DNA from: an uncultured Lachnospiraceae bacterium
GTDB lineage: Bacteria; Bacillota; Clostridia; Lachnospirales; Lachnospiraceae
Assembly: GCA_905236925.1 (NCBI GenBank)
Contig: CAJOQS010000168.1
Coordinates: 1 to 8,338 of the forward strand
Reading direction: 5' to 3'
Length of the DNA: 8,338 nucleotides
Shown one piece after another: positions 5,208 through 8,338 of this stretch. Made by a program: the position numbers and the translations under genes. Under the pieces are notes generated by a model. The model was given only the letters and a program-made list of their open reading frames with translations. It was not told the origin of the DNA and made no database searches. Each line of letters begins with the position of its first letter. Within the stretch, counting starts at the first letter, position 1.

Positions 5208-5837
5208 TCAGAATCCGAGATTGTCATTTACCACGATCACGCTGATGCGGCCTTCATGGCGTGAATATCTTGTGATCAGGAACTGGCAGCAGATGGTATC
5301 CGGTGACTTGCAATCAAAGCATGCGCCTGTTTTTGCGCAGGGGGTGGACAGCCCGAAGCGCTGTGCGTTGGTCGGCGCGGCGACATTCCTTGCACGTTTC
5401 ATTGCGCTGTCGAGATCGGGACAGACCTTGTTCATCCCGACAATGACCAGAACATGCTTCGGACCCTGGGCGATCGCGGAAACGCGGTTCGAGTTGCCGT
5501 CGATATTGACCATTATGCCGTCGTCGGTGATGGCATTGGCACTTGTGAGGAAGAAGTCTGCGTCGTATGCTTCAAGCATCGCAGCCCTTTTATCTGTTGC
5601 CTTGTCGCGGTCGAGGAAACGGTAGTTGCCGTTCTTGACTGCTTCGACAAGACCAATCTCGTGAGCGCTCATGGCACCGCCCATGGTGACCGAGGAACCC
5701 TCGGGGATAAGCTCGAGGGCCTTCTTCAGGGCTTCCTCCTTGTTTGCCGCATAGTAGCCCTTCATGTTCCTTGATTCAAGTCCCTTGATGAGCTTTTCGG
5801 CCAGCAGTTCGTTGCGTTTGATAATGTTCTCGTTCAT
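5208..5837 (-). CDS. LUD-domain protein (LutC/YkgG-like)
   Basis: The 209-residue cytosolic protein belongs to the LUD (DUF162) family, whose best-known members, LutC/YkgG, take part in L-lactate oxidation with LutA and LutB. Visible features are an N-terminal helical part, GSSVTMGGAMSAHEIGLVEA (47-66), DFFLTSANAITDDGIMVNID (94-113, the most conserved part), GPKHVLVIVGMNKV (125-138) and a C-terminal cysteine cluster (Cys167, 173, 176, 183, 184). No lutA or lutB is nearby, so this is the stand-alone clostridial type whose substrate is unknown. ATG 5837 is chosen because AAAGGGG (5848-5854) sits ten bases upstream; the frame is open to 5900, but that part overlaps the upstream gene. It starts 22 bases after the transglutaminase gene's stop, so the two are probably co-transcribed. 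Confidence 0.88.
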   Translation of the reverse strand: MNENIIKRNELLAEKLIKGLESRNMKGYYAANKEEALKKALELIPEGSSVTMGGAMSAHEIGLVEAVKNGNYRFLDRDKATDKRAAMLEAYDADFFLTSANAITDDGIMVNIDGNSNRVSAIAQGPKHVLVIVGMNKVCPDLDSAMKRARNVAAPTNAQRFGLSTPCAKTGACFDCKSPDTICCQFLITRYSRHEGRISVIVVNDNLGF

Positions 5838-5847
5838 TAAATTCTTT

Positions 5848-5854
5848 CCCCTTT
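5848..5854 (-). promoter_or_regulatory. Ribosome binding site of the LUD gene
   Basis: On the minus strand AAAGGGG precedes ATG 5837 by ten bases. It lies wholly in the 22-base gap after the upstream stop codon, which supports start 5837 over the longer open frame and means this gene can initiate without strict coupling. Confidence 0.55.
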
Positions 5855-5859
5855 CTCTC

Positions 5860-8001
5860 TTACTGTAACAGATAATGTTTACCCAGACCGTAGAACTCAT
5901 CCTCGTCCTTTAAGCACCATTTGGTTGTGCGTGAGGAGTCGTCAAAGGTTACGTCCATATACTTTAGTTTTCCGTCGACATAGAGGCAGTTCCACATATG
6001 AAGACCGATAGCGCCCTCGTCGCCGCCCATTCCGGTCACAAGGTAGCACTCGAGACCGGCCCGCTCGCACAGGATCTTGAACAGACCCGCGTATGCCTGA
6101 CAGACACCGAGATTGTTGTCGAGAAGGCCTGCTATACTGTAACTTTCTTTGGCGAAGGTGTAATCGTATTCGTAGTTCTTGACCATATAATCATGGATCG
6201 CGATCGCCTTCTGACTGTCGGTCATGCCTTTTTTGATCGTTGCTTTTATTATGCTGTCGATCTTTTTGTTGTAACCGATGGCTTCCTTGTCGGCGTTCTT
6301 CTCGGCCTCTTTGTTCTTGCAGAGGCACTCCAGCTGATACGCGAGAGTATATTCGTTGATCGTGAGGGTAACCTCGACGGGCACATCGGTTTCCGAACCA
6401 TCACCGTAATCCACCTCGCTGTTGAGGTGGGTGTCGGCAAACCCCTCGCACCATTTGTTGTAGTAGAAATCCATGAGTGCGAAAAGCTTCTCCGAACATG
6501 TGAAGCTGATGGAAGGAGTCAGCTTCTCGACGGCATCCATGTACATGGAATACAGGTCATCGGGGGTCGTGACGGTCATGCCTTCCTTGTAGGTCGTGCT
6601 GTTCCGCGTAAATTCAAAAACATCGACTCCCTGGCCTGCGGGAGTTTCATCTTCAACCTCGTCCTCCTCGAACAGGCCGTTTACGAGGTCCAAACGGCCC
6701 TTGAAATCCTCATAGATCCATACGGCGTAGGACCAGTGATTGTAATCCAGATGCTTCTTGAGGAAGGTACCGCCCTTTATGCTGACCTCGGGATTGCCCT
6801 GGATGATGAAGTAACCGGCCTTCTCGGAGATGATGGTACCGCCGTTCATCGTAAAAGAGGTCTTTTTGGCGAAATTGCTTATACTGAAAGCCTGACCGTC
6901 CTCCTTGGGGAAATAGAAGGTGCCGCCATTAATGACCGTGGTTCCGCCCGATTGGATAAATACGTCATCGTCCTTCGCTTCGAAATAACCTCCGTTGATG
7001 GTAACATCCGCATAATTCCCTTCGACGAGCATGGTCGCGGTAGTCGAGGTATAGAAGTGACCTCCGTTAATGGTAAGTTTAAGGGGAGTGTCGTAATAGA
7101 CTGCATTGACCCAGACAACATATGCCGAATAAAAGGGGCTGGGCTCGTCTGCCTGAGTAAAGCTTCCGCCGTAGATGGTCAGGGTCCCGCCTTCAAGTGA
7201 CAGACTTCTTGTCTGTGCCTTGAAAGTTCCGCCGTAGATGGTCACGTTACCGTTCCACTCGAGGTAGAGTGCATGATTGCCGCCCTTGAACGTTCCGCCG
7301 TATATCGAGAGATTGCCTTTAGTGGCGGATACCGCATCCTGGGAATCTTCGTTGACTATAGAGCCGTTTCCCTTTGTATCGGTTATGATCAGGTCGCCGC
7401 CCGCAACCTCGATAAGAGAACCGTCCGCAGCGGCAGACTTTCCGGAAATCTTGTGACCGTTCAGATTCAGCCTGTAGGTTCCGGACGGAATTGTAATGTG
7501 GGTAAGTCCTGATATATCTGCGGTGAGTTTGTAACGACCGCCTTTTCCGTTCGTAAGGACTGACTTGAGCTGGGCAAGGGAGCTGATGCTTTTTGCAGAG
7601 CCGTTCTTAACCTTAACCTTGCATTTGAGCGTATAGCTGTATGCATCGTGTCCGTAGCCGGAAGGTACGCTGACAGATGCGGTTATCGTTGCAGAACCCT
7701 TCTTGAGCGCCTTTATCCGGCCTGTTTTGGCGTCGACCGAGGCTTTCTTTTTTGAAGAAGAAGTGAAGCTGACGGTCGAACCCTCCGGAAGGCCGTTCAC
7801 TTCGAGAACGACCGACTCGCCCTTGTAAAGCGTTACGGACGTGATGTTGAGAGTCCCTTTCTTCTGCGCTCCGAGGTTTTCGGTGGTCCTGACAACGTCA
7901 TAGCTTTCAGCCGCGTAAGCACTGTGGGGAGCGGAGGCACAGAAGCTTCCGAGAATAAGAAGAACACAGATGAAACATGATACAAGAATCCTTTTTTTCA
8001 T
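5860..8001 (-). CDS. Secreted Ig-like/beta-helix/transglutaminase-like protein
   Basis: The product is 713 residues from ATG 8001. A signal peptide (MKKR, then a hydrophobic core, cleavage likely after AYA near residue 30) sends it outside. No lipobox, sortase motif or C-terminal anchor is seen. An Ig-like Big_2-type domain (about 49-132) is followed by a right-handed beta-helix region with eight copies of an 'xTIxGGxF' rung motif (GG at 235, 257, 278, 313, 337, 359, 387, 410), mostly 21-28 residues apart. The C-terminus is a transglutaminase/protease-like domain (about 595-713) with Cys634 in GVCQAYAGLF, His668 in LHMWNCLYVDG and Asp683 in DVTFDD, so the Cys-His-Asp triad is intact. The role may be cell-surface peptide cleavage or crosslinking; the substrate is unknown. 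ATG 8007 is also in frame, but GAGG (8010-8013) is only two bases from it and eight from 8001. Confidence 0.9.
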   Translation of the reverse strand: MKKRILVSCFICVLLILGSFCASAPHSAYAAESYDVVRTTENLGAQKKGTLNITSVTLYKGESVVLEVNGLPEGSTVSFTSSSKKKASVDAKTGRIKALKKGSATITASVSVPSGYGHDAYSYTLKCKVKVKNGSAKSISSLAQLKSVLTNGKGGRYKLTADISGLTHITIPSGTYRLNLNGHKISGKSAAADGSLIEVAGGDLIITDTKGNGSIVNEDSQDAVSATKGNLSIYGGTFKGGNHALYLEWNGNVTIYGGTFKAQTRSLSLEGGTLTIYGGSFTQADEPSPFYSAYVVWVNAVYYDTPLKLTINGGHFYTSTTATMLVEGNYADVTINGGYFEAKDDDVFIQSGGTTVINGGTFYFPKEDGQAFSISNFAKKTSFTMNGGTIISEKAGYFIIQGNPEVSIKGGTFLKKHLDYNHWSYAVWIYEDFKGRLDLVNGLFEEDEVEDETPAGQGVDVFEFTRNSTTYKEGMTVTTPDDLYSMYMDAVEKLTPSISFTCSEKLFALMDFYYNKWCEGFADTHLNSEVDYGDGSETDVPVEVTLTINEYTLAYQLECLCKNKEAEKNADKEAIGYNKKIDSIIKATIKKGMTDSQKAIAIHDYMVKNYEYDYTFAKESYSIAGLLDNNLGVCQAYAGLFKILCERAGLECYLVTGMGGDEGAIGLHMWNCLYVDGKLKYMDVTFDDSSRTTKWCLKDEDEFYGLGKHYLLQ

Positions 8002-8009
8002 AGGCATGT

Positions 8010-8013
8010 CCTC
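8010..8013 (-). promoter_or_regulatory. Ribosome binding site deciding the start at 8001
   Basis: On the minus strand GTGAGGAC precedes the two in-frame ATGs. The GAGG core is two bases from ATG 8007, too close for normal initiation, and eight bases from ATG 8001. The latter gives the classical signal-peptide start MKKR. Confidence 0.5.
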
Positions 8014-8055
8014 ACTGTTGTTGAAGATAAGTTTATAAATGGGATATTAACCTAT

Positions 8056-8084
8056 ATTTTACCACGAAAAAAGGGAGTTGTAAA
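8056..8084 (-). promoter_or_regulatory. Promoter of the transglutaminase-LUD operon
   Basis: On the minus strand TTTACA (8084-8079) lies exactly 17 bases from TAAAAT (8061-8056). Each hexamer matches the sigma-A consensus at five of six positions. Transcription would begin near 8049, leaving a leader of about 48 bases. The -35 end is only 12 bases from the first unit of the 33-bp repeat array at 8097, so a protein bound there could also affect this promoter. Confidence 0.65.
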
Positions 8085-8096
8085 CGAAGGGGAAAA

Positions 8097-8177
8097 TTCC
8101 AAAATGTTGATGTAACATACAAAATACCTTTCCAAAATGTTGATGGAGAATACAAAATGACTTTCCAAAATGTTGAT
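8097..8177 (+). repeat. 33-bp phased direct repeats upstream of the ATPase gene
   Basis: The word TTCCAAAATGTTGAT occurs three times without mismatch, at 8097-8111, 8130-8144 and 8163-8177, with start-to-start distances of exactly 33 and 33 bp, close to three helical turns. The two 18-base spacers are also alike and both contain ATACAAAAT, so the core (C/A)CAAAAT recurs at alternating 20- and 13-bp steps. The third word covers the putative -35/spacer of the ATPase promoter. This arrangement is typical of a multi-site operator that places bound proteins on one face of the helix; the binding protein is unknown. Confidence 0.85.
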
Positions 8178-8190
8178 TTGGGTGTATAAT
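8162..8190 (+). promoter_or_regulatory. Promoter of the ATPase gene, overlapped by repeat 3
   Basis: TATAAT at 8185-8190 is a perfect -10 hexamer. Seventeen bases upstream is TTTCCA (8162-8167), a 4/6 -35 that overlaps the third 33-bp repeat unit. Transcription would begin near 8197, so the leader is only about 13 bases and contains little beyond the ribosome binding site. Confidence 0.6.
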
Positions 8191-8209
8191 AGTAAAAGGA
8201 GGTAGAAGT

Positions 8210-8338
8210 ATGCTAAAGAGAAAGGTAAGCAGATCACTTGAGGATTGGGTTTTACATAAGAAAAATAAGTGTTTGATCGTTCAGGGCGCCAGACAGACAG
8301 GGAAAACGTTTGCCATTGAGAGGTTTGCCAAAGAAAAA
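8210..8338 (+). CDS. AAA-family ATP-binding protein, N-terminus (cut by window edge)
   Basis: Only the first 43 codons are visible and the frame is open at the window edge. The start is firm: AGGAGG (8197-8202) lies seven bases before ATG 8210. The peptide begins MLKRKVSRSLEDWV, then has a hydrophobic strand (CLIVQ) leading into the Walker A motif GARQTGKT (about residues 26-33). This layout is typical of bacterial AAA_14/DUF4143 ATPases of about 380-480 residues, which are common in Clostridia and have no settled function. The DUF4143 part lies outside the window and cannot be checked. The promoter, the operator-like repeats and the strong ribosome site indicate a separately controlled gene, divergent from the transglutaminase operon. 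Confidence 0.8.
   Translation, partial: MLKRKVSRSLEDWVLHKKNKCLIVQGARQTGKTFAIERFAKEK

Noticed and set aside
5998..7200. 400-codon open frame antisense to the transglutaminase gene
   Set aside because: It is a shadow of the secreted protein gene with no domain match and no ribosome binding site.
8052..8237. Minus-strand peptide with an 11-residue repeat (INILE...)
   Set aside because: The peptide repeat arises because the 33-bp DNA repeat equals 11 codons. The start is GTG, no ribosome site precedes it, and it overlaps both promoters.

Overview
The window looks like chromosomal DNA from an anaerobic, low-to-mid-GC Firmicute of the class Clostridia, probably Lachnospiraceae or a close relative. 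The evidence is the strong AGGAGG-type ribosome binding sites, TATAAT-type promoters, a soluble protein joining an [FeFe]-hydrogenase domain to a chemoreceptor signalling domain, a stand-alone LUD protein, and an AAA-family ATPase gene at the right edge. No database search was run, so the taxonomic call is inference from gene content and style.

Layout. Bases 1-462 hold no convincing gene. They are a mosaic of hairpins and a GC-rich direct repeat (two near-identical 39-bp copies 45 bp apart plus a partial third), then a probable terminator and a probable promoter. Bases 463-3041 (+) form a two-gene purine-salvage operon: adenine deaminase (ade), then a PgeF/YfiH-family purine nucleoside phosphorylase, ending in a hairpin terminator whose left arm lies inside the last codons of the second gene. 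Bases 3122-5149 (+) carry a separate promoter and one large gene for a cytosolic protein with two [4Fe-4S] ferredoxin motifs, an H-cluster hydrogenase domain, another four-cysteine Fe-S motif and a methyl-accepting chemotaxis signalling hairpin. It is a putative hydrogen or redox sensor feeding chemotaxis-type signalling.

The minus strand from 8084 down to about 5152 is one transcription unit. A strong promoter (8056-8084) drives a secreted protein with an Ig-like domain, a beta-helix and a transglutaminase-like domain. Twenty-two bases further on comes a LUD-domain protein (LutC/YkgG-like), and the unit ends at a hairpin plus U-tract lying between the convergent hydrogenase and LUD genes.

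At the right edge, reading outwards on the plus strand, is the start of an ATP-binding protein gene with a Walker A motif (43 codons visible). It is preceded by a striking array: three exact copies of a 15-bp word spaced exactly 33 bp apart, the last overlapping the putative -35 and spacer of its promoter. The two most interesting items are the hydrogenase-chemoreceptor fusion and this phased operator-like array.
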